A DNA stretch of 64,000 bases from Bacteroides luti (GCF_900128905.1 NZ_FQTV01000009.1:110897-174896), one strand, 5' to 3'; positions 17,314 through 26,996 are shown, numbered from the stretch's first letter. Program-made: numbers and translations. The notes: generated by a model from the sequence alone, not told the origin.

Positions 17314-17880
17314 TTATTTATCCAGAAACTCTTTAATTACTTTCAGAGCTTTGGCACGTGCCTCTTCAATTACATCGTTAATAATCACAACGTCGAACTT
17401 GTTTGCAAATCCCAATTCGAACTCAGCTTTTGCAAGTCGGCTTTCAATAACTGCAGGTTCGTCCGTGCCCCTTCCTTCCAGTCGCTTGCGAAGTTCTTCC
17501 ATAGAAGGTGGCTGAATAAATACAGAGAGTGCTCGGTCGCCGTAGAATTTCTTAATATTGCATCCGCCTACAACATCAACATCGAAAATTACATTTTCAC
17601 CTGCTGCCAGTTGTTTTTCAACTTGTGCTTTTAAAGTTCCGTAGAATCTGTCCGTATATACTTCTTCGTATTCCAGGAACTCATCATTTTCTATACGTTT
17701 ACGAAACTCTTCCGGAGAAAGGAAAAAGTATTCTACTCCATGTTGTTCGGTCCCTCTTGGTGGACGGCTGGTAGCTGAAATAGAAAAAGCAAGGCGAAGG
17801 CCCTGCTTTAACAAATAATTTATCATTGTTGACTTACCAGAGCCTGATGGTGCTGAGAATATAATTAATTTTCCGCTCAT
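17314..17880 (-). CDS. gmk: Guanylate kinase
   Basis: Phosphorylates GMP to GDP. 188 residues with P-loop APSGSGKST (residues 10-18), the GMP-binding segment SATSRPPRGTEQHGVEYFFLS, and DVDVVGGCNIKK. It begins 2 bp after the yicC stop codon, so co-expression is near certain. Confidence 0.95.
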   Translation of the reverse strand: MSGKLIIFSAPSGSGKSTMINYLLKQGLRLAFSISATSRPPRGTEQHGVEYFFLSPEEFRKRIENDEFLEYEEVYTDRFYGTLKAQVEKQLAAGENVIFDVDVVGGCNIKKFYGDRALSVFIQPPSMEELRKRLEGRGTDEPAVIESRLAKAEFELGFANKFDVVIINDVIEEARAKALKVIKEFLDK

Positions 17881-17882
17881 AA

Positions 17883-18758
17883 TTACATTACGTTTAAAAC
17901 TTGCTCTTTTATTTGTTCCAATTCATCTTTCATCTGAACCACAATTTTTTGTAGTTCTGCATTATTCGATTTACTTCCCAATGTGTTGATTTCACGTCCC
18001 ATTTCCTGAGCTATGAATCCAAGTTTCTTTCCCTGACCACTGCCATCTTGCATAGTGTTTATAAAATATGTAAGATGATTAGCCAAACGTTGTTTCTCTT
18101 CGTTTATGTCAAGTTTCTCAATATAATAAATGAGTTCCTGCTCTAAACGGTTTTTGTCATAATCAACACTGGCTGTTTTTTCTAGCGCATCAGTAATACG
18201 TGTTTTAATCTTTTCAATTCGTTCGGCTTCGTGAGGCGCTACAGAGTCAAGTAGAGCTCGGATATTTGCTATCTTTTCGCTGAATTTTTTCGCTAAAGCT
18301 TCCCCTTCCTGTTTACGAAAAGCAACAAGGTGTTCAATTGCTTCCTCGATAGCCTGATGTGCTTCTGCCCATTCTTCTTCAGAAAGTTCCTGAACATCAT
18401 TCTTGGTCATTACATCCGGCATGCGAAGCAATACCTTAAACCAGTCGGAAGGCATAGGAATATCAAGCGAATCAGACAGTTGTTTGATTTGTTTGTAGTA
18501 TCCTTCAACAACTGCTGCGTTTATTGGAGTTACAATATCTGCCTCTCCTTTATCTATCCAAAGGCTGAAATCGACTTTACCACGTTCAAGAACTTTTGCA
18601 AGTTCATTACGAATTTCCATTTCCTTCTCACGATAAGCAGGAGCAATGCGGGTAGATAAGTCTAAGGCTTTGCTATTTAGTGATTTTATTTCAACGTTAA
18701 TCTTCTTGTCAGACAGGGTTAAAGTGGCTTTCCCATATCCGGTCATTGATTGTATCAT
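17883..18758 (-). CDS. yicC: YicC/YloC family endoribonuclease
   Basis: 291 residues from the ATG at 18758, where the family N-terminus MIQSMTGYGKA begins. The open frame up to 18851 is not family-like. The C-terminus (GREINTLGSKSNNAELQKIVVQMKDELEQIKEQVLNV) is diagnostic. Members are RNases linked to stationary phase and RNA turnover. A TATTTTTG -7 box lies on this strand at 18775-18782. The gene diverges from the cobalamin-riboswitch operon. Confidence 0.9.
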   Translation of the reverse strand: MIQSMTGYGKATLTLSDKKINVEIKSLNSKALDLSTRIAPAYREKEMEIRNELAKVLERGKVDFSLWIDKGEADIVTPINAAVVEGYYKQIKQLSDSLDIPMPSDWFKVLLRMPDVMTKNDVQELSEEEWAEAHQAIEEAIEHLVAFRKQEGEALAKKFSEKIANIRALLDSVAPHEAERIEKIKTRITDALEKTASVDYDKNRLEQELIYYIEKLDINEEKQRLANHLTYFINTMQDGSGQGKKLGFIAQEMGREINTLGSKSNNAELQKIVVQMKDELEQIKEQVLNVM

Positions 18759-18802
18759 ATGAGTATGTTTTTTGCAAAAATAATGTTTTCTCTTTAAATA
18801 TG

Positions 18803-18832
18803 TTTCAAAATTATTCATATTTGTTATCTTTG
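18803..18832 (+). promoter_or_regulatory. Putative promoter of the riboswitch-carboxylase operon
   Basis: TATCTTTG at 18825-18832 matches the -7 consensus, with a TTTC at 18803-18806 about 19 bp upstream as a weak -33. Transcription would begin near 18839, right at the 5' edge of the aptamer. Confidence 0.5.
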
Positions 18833-18840
18833 TCCCCGAA

Positions 18841-19011
18841 TTGGTTTGCAATTGTTCAACTATGATTGCGATTAAAAGGGAATCAGGTGTAAATCCTGGA
18901 CAGTCCCGCTGCTGTGAAACTCTGTTTTAAGAATCTTGAAAACACTTTTGCCACTGGCTTTTTGTCGGGAAGGCATTCAAGATGAGAGTGAGTCAGAAGA
19001 CTTGCCATTCG
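18841..19011 (+). ncRNA. Cobalamin (B12) riboswitch upstream of the acyl-CoA carboxylase operon
   Basis: Conserved cobalamin-aptamer blocks occur in order: AAAAGGGAATCAGGTGTAAA (18874-18893), the B12 box region CCCGCTGCTGTGA (18905-18917), GCCACTG (18950-18956), GGGAAGGC (18967-18974) and GTCAGAAGACTTGCC (18992-19006). About 130 nt separate it from the carboxylase start at 19137. I see no convincing intrinsic terminator there, so the switch may act on translation. Confidence 0.92.
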
Positions 19012-19136
19012 TTAAAAGTTTATATCCTCGTGGGTTAGGAATAAAACAGACGTTATTAAATCTAATTTTTGAAAACTATACTGGAATTGTTCCATTCTTT
19101 TGGGTGGAGCAAATTGTTGTACCAAATATGGAAAAT

Positions 19137-20654
19137 ATGATTAAAAGAATCTTAGTTGCTAACCGTGGTGAAATTGCAGTAAGAGTAATGCGCTCTTGCA
19201 GAGAAATGGAAATTGAATCCATTGCTATATTTTCGGAAGCGGATAGAACGGCTAAACATGTCTTATATGCTGACGAAGCTTACTGTGTAGGTGGGGCTGC
19301 ATCAAAAGACAGTTATCTTAATATCGAAAAAATAATCGAAGTGGCCAAGGCTCATCAAGTGGATGCTATCCATCCGGGTTATGGCTTTTTATCTGAAAAT
19401 TCTTCGTTTGCCAGTCGATGTAAAGAAGAAGGCATCATCTTTATTGGTCCAAATGCTGAGACTATGGATTTGATGGGAGACAAAATCTCTGCACGTAAAC
19501 AGATGATTAAGGCAAATGTTCCTGTAGTACCGGGAACAGAACAAAGTCTGAAAGATGTAAACGAAGCAATCGACGTTTGCAACAAAATTGGTTATCCTGT
19601 TATGTTGAAGGCTTCTATGGGAGGCGGTGGTAAAGGTATGCGTCTTATTCACAGTGAAAGTGAAGTGGAAGAAGCATATACAACTGCTAAATCGGAAGCT
19701 CTTTCTTCTTTTGGAGACGATACTGTTTATCTGGAAAAGTTTGTTGAAGAACCTCATCACATAGAATTCCAGATTCTAGGTGATAATTACGGTAACGTAA
19801 TTCATTTATGTGAAAGAGAATGTTCTGTTCAACGACGCAATCAAAAGATTGTTGAAGAGAGTCCATCTCCTTTTGTTACTCCCGAATTGAGAGAAAAAAT
19901 GGGAAATGCAGCTGTTGCTGCCGCTAAAGCTGTGAATTATATCGGAGCAGGAACTATTGAATTCCTGGTAGATAAGAATCGCAACTTCTATTTCCTTGAA
20001 ATGAATACCCGCCTGCAGGTAGAACACCCTATTACTGAAGAGGTTCTGGGTGTAGATTTGGTAAAAGAGCAGATTCATGTTGCTAACGGTGTTCCGTTAA
20101 GACTTAAACAAGAAGATATACAGCAAAGAGGACATGCTATTGAATGTCGTATCTGTGCCGAGGATGCTGAATTTAACTTCATGCCTTGTCCGGGTGTGAT
20201 TCGTCAGATTACAGAACCTAACGGAATAGGTGTTCGTATTGATAGCTATGTTTATGAGGGATATGAGATTCCTATCCATTATGACCCAATGATTGGTAAG
20301 CTGATTGTGTGGGCTGTTAATCGTACTTATGCAATAGAACGTATGCGTCGTGTGCTTCACGAATATAAAATAACCGGTGTTAAAACTAATATCAGTTATT
20401 TAAGAAGCATTATGGATACTCCCGATTTTGTAAACGGGAAGTATGATACTGGTTTTATCCAGAAGAATGCTGAAAGACTTCAGAAAGGTCTTTCTACTGA
20501 TGACGGAACAGAAACAGAAAATGTGGCAATGATTGCTGCATATATCGATTATCTGATGAATCTTGAAGAAAATAGTTCAAGTCAAGGAACGGATAATCGT
20601 CCTATCAGCCGCTGGAGAGAATTTGGTTTGCATAAAGGAGTATTGAGAATTTAA
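19137..20654 (+). CDS. Biotin carboxylase subunit of an acyl-CoA (propionyl-CoA-type) carboxylase
   Basis: Carboxylates biotin on the carrier protein using ATP and bicarbonate. From the ATG at 19137 (MIKRILVANRGEIAVR) it is 505 residues, normal for AccC-type subunits. ATG 19128 is an alternative. The frame is open back to 18936, but that stretch is riboswitch. ATP-grasp motifs include MGGGGKGMRLIHS and EMNTRLQVEHPITEEV. Separate biotin-carrier and carboxyltransferase genes follow, so this is a three-subunit acyl-CoA carboxylase. Propionyl-CoA is the likely substrate, by inference. Confidence 0.9.
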   Translation: MIKRILVANRGEIAVRVMRSCREMEIESIAIFSEADRTAKHVLYADEAYCVGGAASKDSYLNIEKIIEVAKAHQVDAIHPGYGFLSENSSFASRCKEEGIIFIGPNAETMDLMGDKISARKQMIKANVPVVPGTEQSLKDVNEAIDVCNKIGYPVMLKASMGGGGKGMRLIHSESEVEEAYTTAKSEALSSFGDDTVYLEKFVEEPHHIEFQILGDNYGNVIHLCERECSVQRRNQKIVEESPSPFVTPELREKMGNAAVAAAKAVNYIGAGTIEFLVDKNRNFYFLEMNTRLQVEHPITEEVLGVDLVKEQIHVANGVPLRLKQEDIQQRGHAIECRICAEDAEFNFMPCPGVIRQITEPNGIGVRIDSYVYEGYEIPIHYDPMIGKLIVWAVNRTYAIERMRRVLHEYKITGVKTNISYLRSIMDTPDFVNGKYDTGFIQKNAERLQKGLSTDDGTETENVAMIAAYIDYLMNLEENSSSQGTDNRPISRWREFGLHKGVLRI

Positions 20655-20665
20655 AACAAGCACAC

Positions 20666-21184
20666 ATGGAAGTACGTATTGGAAACAGAATAGCAGAGAT
20701 TGAACTTATTGAAAAAGATGGCAATATTGTTCGTCTGACAATTGACGGAATTGAATATGAAGTTGATGTTACCATGGCCGAGAACGGAGCTTGCTCTATT
20801 CTTCACGATGGCAAATCATATAATGCAGAATTAATCCGTTCTGATAACGGTAAGAATTACAAAGTAAATACTCTTTTTTCTTCATATAATGTGGATATAG
20901 TTGACACTAAGGCTAAATATCTTCGTTTGAGAAAGAAAGAAGATGAAAGACAAGAAGATAAAATTGTATCTCCAATGCCTGGTAAAATCGTGAAAATACC
21001 AGTAAAAGTAGGTGATTTCGTTGCTGCCGGAGATACTGTTGCTGTAATTGAAGCAATGAAAATGCAAAGTAATTACAAGGTAACATCTGATTGTTATATT
21101 AAAGATATTCTGGTAAATGAAGGTGACTCAGTGAATAGTGACCAACAACTTATCTTACTGGATTTAAACGTTGTAAATGCATAA
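20666..21184 (+). CDS. Biotin carboxyl carrier protein of acyl-CoA carboxylase
   Basis: 172 residues. The C-terminal lipoyl/biotinyl domain carries EAMKMQSNY, whose Lys132 is the biotinylation site, and is preceded by the usual PMPGKIVKIPVKVGD. The N-terminal half probably docks to the other subunits. It begins 11 bp after the biotin carboxylase and ends 3 bp before the carboxyltransferase. Confidence 0.92.
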   Translation: MEVRIGNRIAEIELIEKDGNIVRLTIDGIEYEVDVTMAENGACSILHDGKSYNAELIRSDNGKNYKVNTLFSSYNVDIVDTKAKYLRLRKKEDERQEDKIVSPMPGKIVKIPVKVGDFVAAGDTVAVIEAMKMQSNYKVTSDCYIKDILVNEGDSVNSDQQLILLDLNVVNA

Positions 21185-21187
21185 TTT

Positions 21188-22720
21188 ATGGAAAAAGAAG
21201 ATTTATATAGCCGCTTTGTTGAAAGAAACAAAAATGCCGAGTTAGGCGGCGGAGTAAGCAAGATAGAAAAACAGCACGAATCAGGTAAGATGACTGCACG
21301 CGAACGTATTGATACGCTTCTTGATAAAGGTACATTTGTAGAACTAGATAAATTAATGGTTCACCGTTGTTCAAACTTCGGAATGGACAAGAATAAAATT
21401 CCTGGTGATGGAGTTGTTTCCGGTTATGGAAAGATAGACGGACGTCTTGTATTTGTTTATGCTTATGATTTCACGGTTTATGGTGGAACTCTTAGTGCAA
21501 CAAACTCAAAGAAGATTGTAAAGGTGCAGGAACTGGCACTTAAAAACGGTGCTCCGGTTATTGCTTTGAACGATTCGGGTGGTGCACGTATTCAGGAAGG
21601 TGTAGAAAGCCTTACAGGTTATGCTTCTATTTTCTACCAGAATACAATTGCTTCGGGTGTAATTCCTCAGATTTCGGCAATTCTTGGTCCATGTGCCGGA
21701 GGTGCTTGCTATTCTCCTGCTTTGACCGACTTTATCTTCATGGTAAAGGAAAAAAGTCACATGTTTGTAACCGGTCCTGATGTAGTAAAGACTGTTACTC
21801 ACGAAGATGTGAGCAAAGAAGAACTGGGTGGAGCTTATACTCACAGTAGTAAGAGTGGTGTAACTCATTTCCTCAGCAATTCAGAAGAAGAAGTTTTGAT
21901 GGGAATCCGTGAGCTATTGAGTTTCCTTCCTTCAAACAATATGGAAGATGCTCCTGCTACTATAAGTACAGATGATATTCATCGTGAAGAAGAATCATTA
22001 AATACTGTTGTTCCTGCAGATCCTAATATTCCTTATGATATCAAGGATATTATTGAACCGGTGGTAGATGATCACTACTTCTTTGAAGTAATGCCTCATT
22101 TTGCTAAGAATGCGGTTATTGGTTTTGCTCGTTTGGGTGGAAAGTCAGTGGGTATCGTTGCCAATCAACCAGCTTACCTTGCAGGTGTGCTTGATATTGA
22201 TGCTTCCGATAAGATTTCACGCTTTATCCGTTTCTGCGACTGCTTCAATATTCCATTGATTACATTCGAAGATGTTCCGGGATTCCTTCCGGGATGCACA
22301 CAAGAACACAATGGTATTATCCGTCACGGAGCAAAGATTGTTTATGCTTACGCTGAGGCTACAGTGCCAAAGATTACTTTGATTACTCGTAAGGCTTACG
22401 GTGGTGCATATATTGTTATGGCCAGCAAACAAACTGGCTCTGATGTGAATCTTGCTTATCCAAATGCAGAAATTGCAGTGATGGGAGCAGAAGGTGCTGT
22501 TAATATTCTGTATCGCAAGGCCGACGAAGAAACTAAGAAACAAGCAATTGAGGACTACAAAGAAAACTTTGCCAATCCTTATCAGGCAGCTGAATTGGGA
22601 TATATTGACGAAATTATTCTTCCAAAGCAGACACGTTTCAAGTTAATTCAGGCATTGGATATGGCGCATAACAAAATGCAAACCAATCCGCCAAAGAAAC
22701 ACGGAAACATGCCGTTATAA
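21188..22720 (+). CDS. Acyl-CoA carboxylase carboxyltransferase subunit (PccB/MmdA-like)
   Basis: 510 residues of the crotonase-like carboxyltransferase family. Marks include the oxyanion-hole segments NDSGGARIQEGVESLTGYASIF and GPCAGGACYSPALTDFIFMV, and in the second half RKAYGGAYIVMASKQTGSD. The family moves carboxyl from biotin to propionyl-CoA, or the reverse in methylmalonyl-CoA decarboxylases. In Bacteroides it would connect to the B12-dependent methylmalonyl-CoA mutase route of propionate formation, which makes the upstream B12 riboswitch meaningful. Confidence 0.92.
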   Translation: MEKEDLYSRFVERNKNAELGGGVSKIEKQHESGKMTARERIDTLLDKGTFVELDKLMVHRCSNFGMDKNKIPGDGVVSGYGKIDGRLVFVYAYDFTVYGGTLSATNSKKIVKVQELALKNGAPVIALNDSGGARIQEGVESLTGYASIFYQNTIASGVIPQISAILGPCAGGACYSPALTDFIFMVKEKSHMFVTGPDVVKTVTHEDVSKEELGGAYTHSSKSGVTHFLSNSEEEVLMGIRELLSFLPSNNMEDAPATISTDDIHREEESLNTVVPADPNIPYDIKDIIEPVVDDHYFFEVMPHFAKNAVIGFARLGGKSVGIVANQPAYLAGVLDIDASDKISRFIRFCDCFNIPLITFEDVPGFLPGCTQEHNGIIRHGAKIVYAYAEATVPKITLITRKAYGGAYIVMASKQTGSDVNLAYPNAEIAVMGAEGAVNILYRKADEETKKQAIEDYKENFANPYQAAELGYIDEIILPKQTRFKLIQALDMAHNKMQTNPPKKHGNMPL

Positions 22721-22761
22721 TTTATTTTCCATAAAATAGGGGTTTTTATATGTAAAAAGTG

Positions 22762-22769
22762 TATTTTTG
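22762..22769 (+). promoter_or_regulatory. -7 box TATTTTTG for the tsaB operon
   Basis: A TAnnTTTG match 21 bp upstream of the tsaB ATG and 41 bp past the carboxyltransferase stop. It suggests an independent transcript starts here. Confidence 0.4.
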
Positions 22770-22790
22770 CATCATTAAAGAAGAAAAATT

Positions 22791-23480
22791 ATGCCTTGTA
22801 TTTTACATATTGAAACCTCTACAACCGTTTGTTCGGTTGCTATCAGCGAGGACGGCCTGGCAATCTTCAATAAAGAAGATTTTAACGGCCCGTCTCATGC
22901 TGTATCTTTAGGCGTTTTTGTTGATGAAGCACTTTCATTTGCAGATAGTCGGGCACTTGTGCTTGATGCTGTGGCTGTAAGCTGCGGCCCCGGATCATAT
23001 ACCGGACTACGAATAGGTGTTTCAATGGCAAAAGGCGTTTGTTACGGACGAAATATTCCGCTAATAGGCATTCCAACCCTGGAAGTGCTTACTGTTCCAG
23101 TTCTGTTATATCATGATTTACCCGAAGACGCTTTACTGTGTCCGATGATTGATGCACGACGAATGGAAGTTTATGCAGCTGTTTACGATCGTGCATTGAA
23201 TGTGAAGCGTGGGATTTCCGCTGATATTGTGGATGAAAATTCTTATCTTGACTTCCTTAATGAACACCCTGTTTATTTCTTTGGAAACGGAGCCGCTAAG
23301 TGCAGAGAAAAGATTACTCATCCTAATGCACACTTCATTGATGAAATCTCTCCGGTAGCCAAGCTGATGTTCCCATTGGCGGAGAAAGCTTTCGCTAAGG
23401 CTGATTTCAAAGATGTTGCCTACTTCGAACCTTTCTACCTGAAAGAATTTGTGGCTACCATGCCTAAGAATTTGCTCTAA
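22791..23480 (+). CDS. tsaB: tRNA threonylcarbamoyladenosine biosynthesis protein TsaB
   Basis: 229 residues of the ASKHA fold. The N-terminus ILHIETSTTVCSVAISEDG and the signature CGPGSYTGLRIGVSMAKGVCYG (residues about 64-85) are diagnostic. TsaB is the scaffold partner of TsaD/TsaE in making t6A37 on ANN-decoding tRNAs. It is first in a probable operon running through DUF4290, murA, rimM, an ABC ATPase and a quinone reductase, ending at the terminator near 27800. Confidence 0.93.
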   Translation: MPCILHIETSTTVCSVAISEDGLAIFNKEDFNGPSHAVSLGVFVDEALSFADSRALVLDAVAVSCGPGSYTGLRIGVSMAKGVCYGRNIPLIGIPTLEVLTVPVLLYHDLPEDALLCPMIDARRMEVYAAVYDRALNVKRGISADIVDENSYLDFLNEHPVYFFGNGAAKCREKITHPNAHFIDEISPVAKLMFPLAEKAFAKADFKDVAYFEPFYLKEFVATMPKNLL

Positions 23481-23506
23481 TAAACGATAAAAACAAATTT
23501 CAATAA

Positions 23507-24106
23507 ATGGAATATAACACTCAACAACGAGTATTACCGCTTCCCGAATACGGACGAAGCATTCAGAACATGGTTGATCATTGCCTGACTATAGAGGACA
23601 GAGCTGAAAGACAACGTTGTGCAAATACTATTATCAATATAATGGGAAATATGTTCCCTCATTTGCGTGATGTGCCCGACTTTAAGCATAAGCTTTGGGA
23701 TCACCTGGCAATTATGTCCGATTTTAAATTGGATATTGATTTTCCATATGAAATTATTAAGAAAGATAATCTGATTACTAAACCAGATGTGATTCCTTAT
23801 CCAAGCTCAAAGATTCGTTATCGTCATTACGGCCGTACATTGGAAAAAATGATTAAGCTTGCTGCCGATTATCCTGAAGGAGAAGAAAAAAGACAATTGG
23901 TTACTTTAGTAGCTAACCATATGAAAAAGAGCTTTATGAACTGGAATAAGGACAATGTTGACGACCGTAAAATATTTGATGATTTAAGCGAATATACTAA
24001 CGGTAAGATATCTCTGGATGCAGAATCAATTAAGCTTATGGAAACAAAAGCTATTCTTTTCCGTAAGACTAAGCCAACCAATAACACACGCCGCTACTCT
24101 AAATAA
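23507..24106 (+). CDS. DUF4290 family protein
   Basis: 199 residues, mostly helical and soluble, with no signal peptide. Its place between tsaB and murA and its wording (YNTQQRVLPLPEYGRSIQNMVDHC) fit DUF4290, a Bacteroidetes-specific family of unknown function. Gaps are 26 bp to tsaB and 18 bp to murA. Confidence 0.8.
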   Translation: MEYNTQQRVLPLPEYGRSIQNMVDHCLTIEDRAERQRCANTIINIMGNMFPHLRDVPDFKHKLWDHLAIMSDFKLDIDFPYEIIKKDNLITKPDVIPYPSSKIRYRHYGRTLEKMIKLAADYPEGEEKRQLVTLVANHMKKSFMNWNKDNVDDRKIFDDLSEYTNGKISLDAESIKLMETKAILFRKTKPTNNTRRYSK

Positions 24107-24124
24107 TAATTAAAACACCAAACT

Positions 24125-25435
24125 ATGGCTTCATTTGTAATAGAAGGAGGACACAAGCTTTGTGGAGAGATTATCCCACAAGGAGCAAAGAACGAAGTAC
24201 TGCAGATTATTTGTGCAACATTACTAACTTCTGAAGAGGTTATTGTGAGTAACATTCCCGATATATTGGATGTGAATAATCTTATCCAGTTGATGAGAAA
24301 CATGGGTGTAACAGTCGCCAAGACAGGAGTTGATACCTATTCGTTCAAAGCAGAGAATGTGGATCTTGCTTATCTGGAAAGTGATGAGTTCCTGAAAAAG
24401 TGTTCCAGCCTTCGTGGATCGGTAATGCTTATTGGCCCAATGATTGCCCGTTTTGGTAAGGCACTGATCTCAAAACCCGGAGGAGACAAGATTGGTCGCC
24501 GTCGTTTGGATACTCATTTCCTGGGTATACAGAAACTAGGTGCCGAATTTAATTATATTGATGATAGAGGTGTTTTCGAAATAAAAGCCGATCAACTGAA
24601 AGGAGCAAACCTGCTGCTTGATGAGGCTTCCGTAACCGGTACCGCAAATATTGTGATGGCTGCTGTATTGGCTAAAGGAACTACCACTATTTATAACGCT
24701 GCCTGCGAACCTTACTTGCAACAACTTTGTAAGATGTTGAACAGAATGGGGGCGAAGATTAGTGGAATTGCTTCAAACTTGCTCATTATTGAAGGTGTTG
24801 AAAGTCTTGGAGGAACGTCTCATACCGTTCTTCCGGATATGATTGAAGTAGGAAGCTTTATTGGTATGGCTGCAATGACACGCAGTGAACTAACCATAAA
24901 GAACGTATCTTACGATAATCTGGGTATTATTCCTGAAAGTTTCCGCCGCTTGGGCATTAAACTGGAACAACGCGGTGATGATATCTATATTCCTGCACAG
25001 GAAAGTTATCAGATAGACTCATTCATGGATGGCTCTATTATGACAATTGCCGATGCTCCATGGCCGGGACTTACTCCAGATCTTTTAAGTGTGATGCTTG
25101 TGGTGGCTACTCAGGCAAAGGGTAGTGTACTTATTCACCAGAAAATGTTTGAAAGTCGCCTGTTCTTCGTGGATAAACTGATAGACATGGGCGCACAGAT
25201 TATTTTATGCGACCCTCACCGTGCAGTTGTCATCGGTCATGACCACCTGTTCACATTGCGTGGCGGAAATATGACTTCTCCTGATATCCGTGCCGGAATT
25301 GCTTTGCTTATTGCAGCTATGAGCGCATCGGGTATAAGCCGAATTAATAACATTGAACAGATTGACCGTGGTTACCAGGATATCGAAAGACGACTAAATG
25401 CTCTTGGTGCACGCATTACACGTATACAAGAATGA
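24125..25435 (+). CDS. murA: UDP-N-acetylglucosamine 1-carboxyvinyltransferase
   Basis: Transfers enolpyruvate from PEP to UDP-GlcNAc, the first committed step of peptidoglycan synthesis. 436 residues with the conserved KNEVLQ near the N-terminus and [18 protein letters not shown]. The active-site loop reads [15 protein letters not shown]. At residue 121, codon GAC at 24485-24487, Asp occupies the position of the catalytic Cys115 of the E. coli enzyme. Asp enzymes remain active but are not alkylated by fosfomycin. Its stop codon overlaps the rimM start by 4 bp. Confidence 0.95.
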   Translation: MASFVIEGGHKLCGEIIPQGAKNEVLQIICATLLTSEEVIVSNIPDILDVNNLIQLMRNMGVTVAKTGVDTYSFKAENVDLAYLESDEFLKKCSSLRGSVMLIGPMIARFGKALISKPGGDKIGRRRLDTHFLGIQKLGAEFNYIDDRGVFEIKADQLKGANLLLDEASVTGTANIVMAAVLAKGTTTIYNAACEPYLQQLCKMLNRMGAKISGIASNLLIIEGVESLGGTSHTVLPDMIEVGSFIGMAAMTRSELTIKNVSYDNLGIIPESFRRLGIKLEQRGDDIYIPAQESYQIDSFMDGSIMTIADAPWPGLTPDLLSVMLVVATQAKGSVLIHQKMFESRLFFVDKLIDMGAQIILCDPHRAVVIGHDHLFTLRGGNMTSPDIRAGIALLIAAMSASGISRINNIEQIDRGYQDIERRLNALGARITRIQE

Positions 25436-25971
25436 TAAAACGGGAAGAAGTATATAAGATAGGTCTTTTTAATAAGCCTCACGGCATTCATGGTGAGTTG
25501 TCGTTCTCCTTTACAGACGATGTGTTTGATAGGGTAGACTGCGACTATTTCATCTGCTTGCTAGATGGTATCTTTGTTCCGTTTTTTATTGAAGAATACC
25601 GCTTTCGGTCGGATTCTACCGCTTTGGTTAAGCTCGAAGGGATAGATACTGCCGAAAAAGGACGCATGTTTACCAACGTTGAAGTCTATTTCCCTGTGAA
25701 GTTTGCCGAAGAATCTTCGGTAGATGAGCTTGTTTGGGATTACTTTGTAGGTTTCAGGGTTATAGATAAACGTCACGGCGATATAGGTACGGTGGTTGAA
25801 GTGGATGAATCAACCATAAATACGCTCTTCGTACTAGATAAAGACGGTGAAGAACTCCTTATCCCTGCTCAGGAAGAGTTTATTCTGGATATGGATCACA
25901 AGAAAAAACAAATGACTGTTGATCTTCCCGAAGGATTATTATCGCTGGAAGATGTGGAAACACTCGACTGA
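25432..25971 (+). CDS. rimM: Ribosome maturation factor RimM
   Basis: Helps mature the 30S subunit. 179 residues with an N-terminal barrel starting [18 protein letters not shown] and a C-terminal PRC barrel ([22 protein letters not shown] to [28 protein letters not shown]). It starts at the ATG overlapping the murA stop. Confidence 0.92.
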   Translation: MIKREEVYKIGLFNKPHGIHGELSFSFTDDVFDRVDCDYFICLLDGIFVPFFIEEYRFRSDSTALVKLEGIDTAEKGRMFTNVEVYFPVKFAEESSVDELVWDYFVGFRVIDKRHGDIGTVVEVDESTINTLFVLDKDGEELLIPAQEEFILDMDHKKKQMTVDLPEGLLSLEDVETLD

Positions 25972-25991
25972 CGAATCTTTCTCATAGAATC

Positions 25992-26996
25992 ATGCCCGAT
26001 GCAATTATACAAACCCACGATTTAACTATCGGATATGTAACCCGGAAGGCCACCTATCCGGTGCAGATACGTCTTTCTCTCGAGGTTTTTCAGGGAGAAA
26101 TGGTTTGCCTGATTGGTCCAAACGGGTGTGGAAAATCAACTCTTTTGCGTACAATAGCCGGACTTCAGCCTCCATTGCGTGGAGAAGTCCGTATTGACAA
26201 CCTTCCTTTAGGAAAACAATCTATTTCAGATAAAGCACGTTTACTTTCGCTTGTACTTACCGATAGGGTGGAAGTGAGCAACCTCACAGTTTTCAACCTG
26301 GTGGCAATGGGCAGGAATCCTTATACCGACTGGTTGGGAAAATTAACCGATCACGACAAGCAACTGATAAATACAGCTCTTTCTCAAGTACACCTCGAAG
26401 GATATGCCGATCACTTTATCAATGAACTCTCTGATGGAGAGCGTCAGCGAGCGATGATAGCTAAAGCCCTGGTACAGGATACTCCGGTGATTTTGCTGGA
26501 TGAGCCCACCGCTCACCTGGATATTAACAACAGGGTAGAAGTGATGATGCTTCTTCATGAACTTGCACGGCAGACAAATAAGGCAATTGTGCTTTCTACT
26601 CACGAACTCGATCTTGCTTTGCAAACAGCGGACAAGCTTTGGCTTATGACTCCAAAACATGGCATTGCCGTAGGTACGCCCGAAGATTTGATTCTTACCA
26701 ATCGTTTTCAGAAAGTATTTGCCAACAACTCTTATCGCTTCGACCCATCAACCGGTAACTTTATGGTGAAGCATGCAGAAACTCCTCGCGTGGTATCCCT
26801 GAAAGCAATAGGAACAGGCTATCGTGCATATTGGACAGAACGTGCGTTGGTGAGAAATGGTTATAAAATTTCTCCTGATGCAACAGATTTTGTAACGGTA
26901 GATGAAACTACCGATTCCTGGCTCTTTTCTAAAGATGGCAAAGAATATGTATGCTCTTCCCTTCAGGAACTTCTGGCTCAAATGGAATTAAATTAA
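25992..26996 (+). CDS. ABC transporter ATP-binding protein (FecE/BtuD-like) with C-terminal extension
   Basis: 334 residues. The ATPase core has Walker A GPNGCGKST (near residue 39), signature LSDGERQRAMIAKALVQ, Walker B VILLDEPTAHLD and the H-loop STHE. Sequence style is that of iron-siderophore or cobalamin importers (family II). About 85 residues follow the core and form a separate small domain of unknown role. No permease or binding-protein gene is adjacent, so the partner must be encoded elsewhere. It lies 20 bp after rimM. Confidence 0.85.
   Translation: MPDAIIQTHDLTIGYVTRKATYPVQIRLSLEVFQGEMVCLIGPNGCGKSTLLRTIAGLQPPLRGEVRIDNLPLGKQSISDKARLLSLVLTDRVEVSNLTVFNLVAMGRNPYTDWLGKLTDHDKQLINTALSQVHLEGYADHFINELSDGERQRAMIAKALVQDTPVILLDEPTAHLDINNRVEVMMLLHELARQTNKAIVLSTHELDLALQTADKLWLMTPKHGIAVGTPEDLILTNRFQKVFANNSYRFDPSTGNFMVKHAETPRVVSLKAIGTGYRAYWTERALVRNGYKISPDATDFVTVDETTDSWLFSKDGKEYVCSSLQELLAQMELN

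Noticed and set aside
18936..19136. In-frame N-terminal extension of the biotin carboxylase through the riboswitch
   Set aside because: The frame is open by chance, but the sequence is the conserved cobalamin aptamer. The protein family begins at MIKRILVANRGEIAVR (19137).
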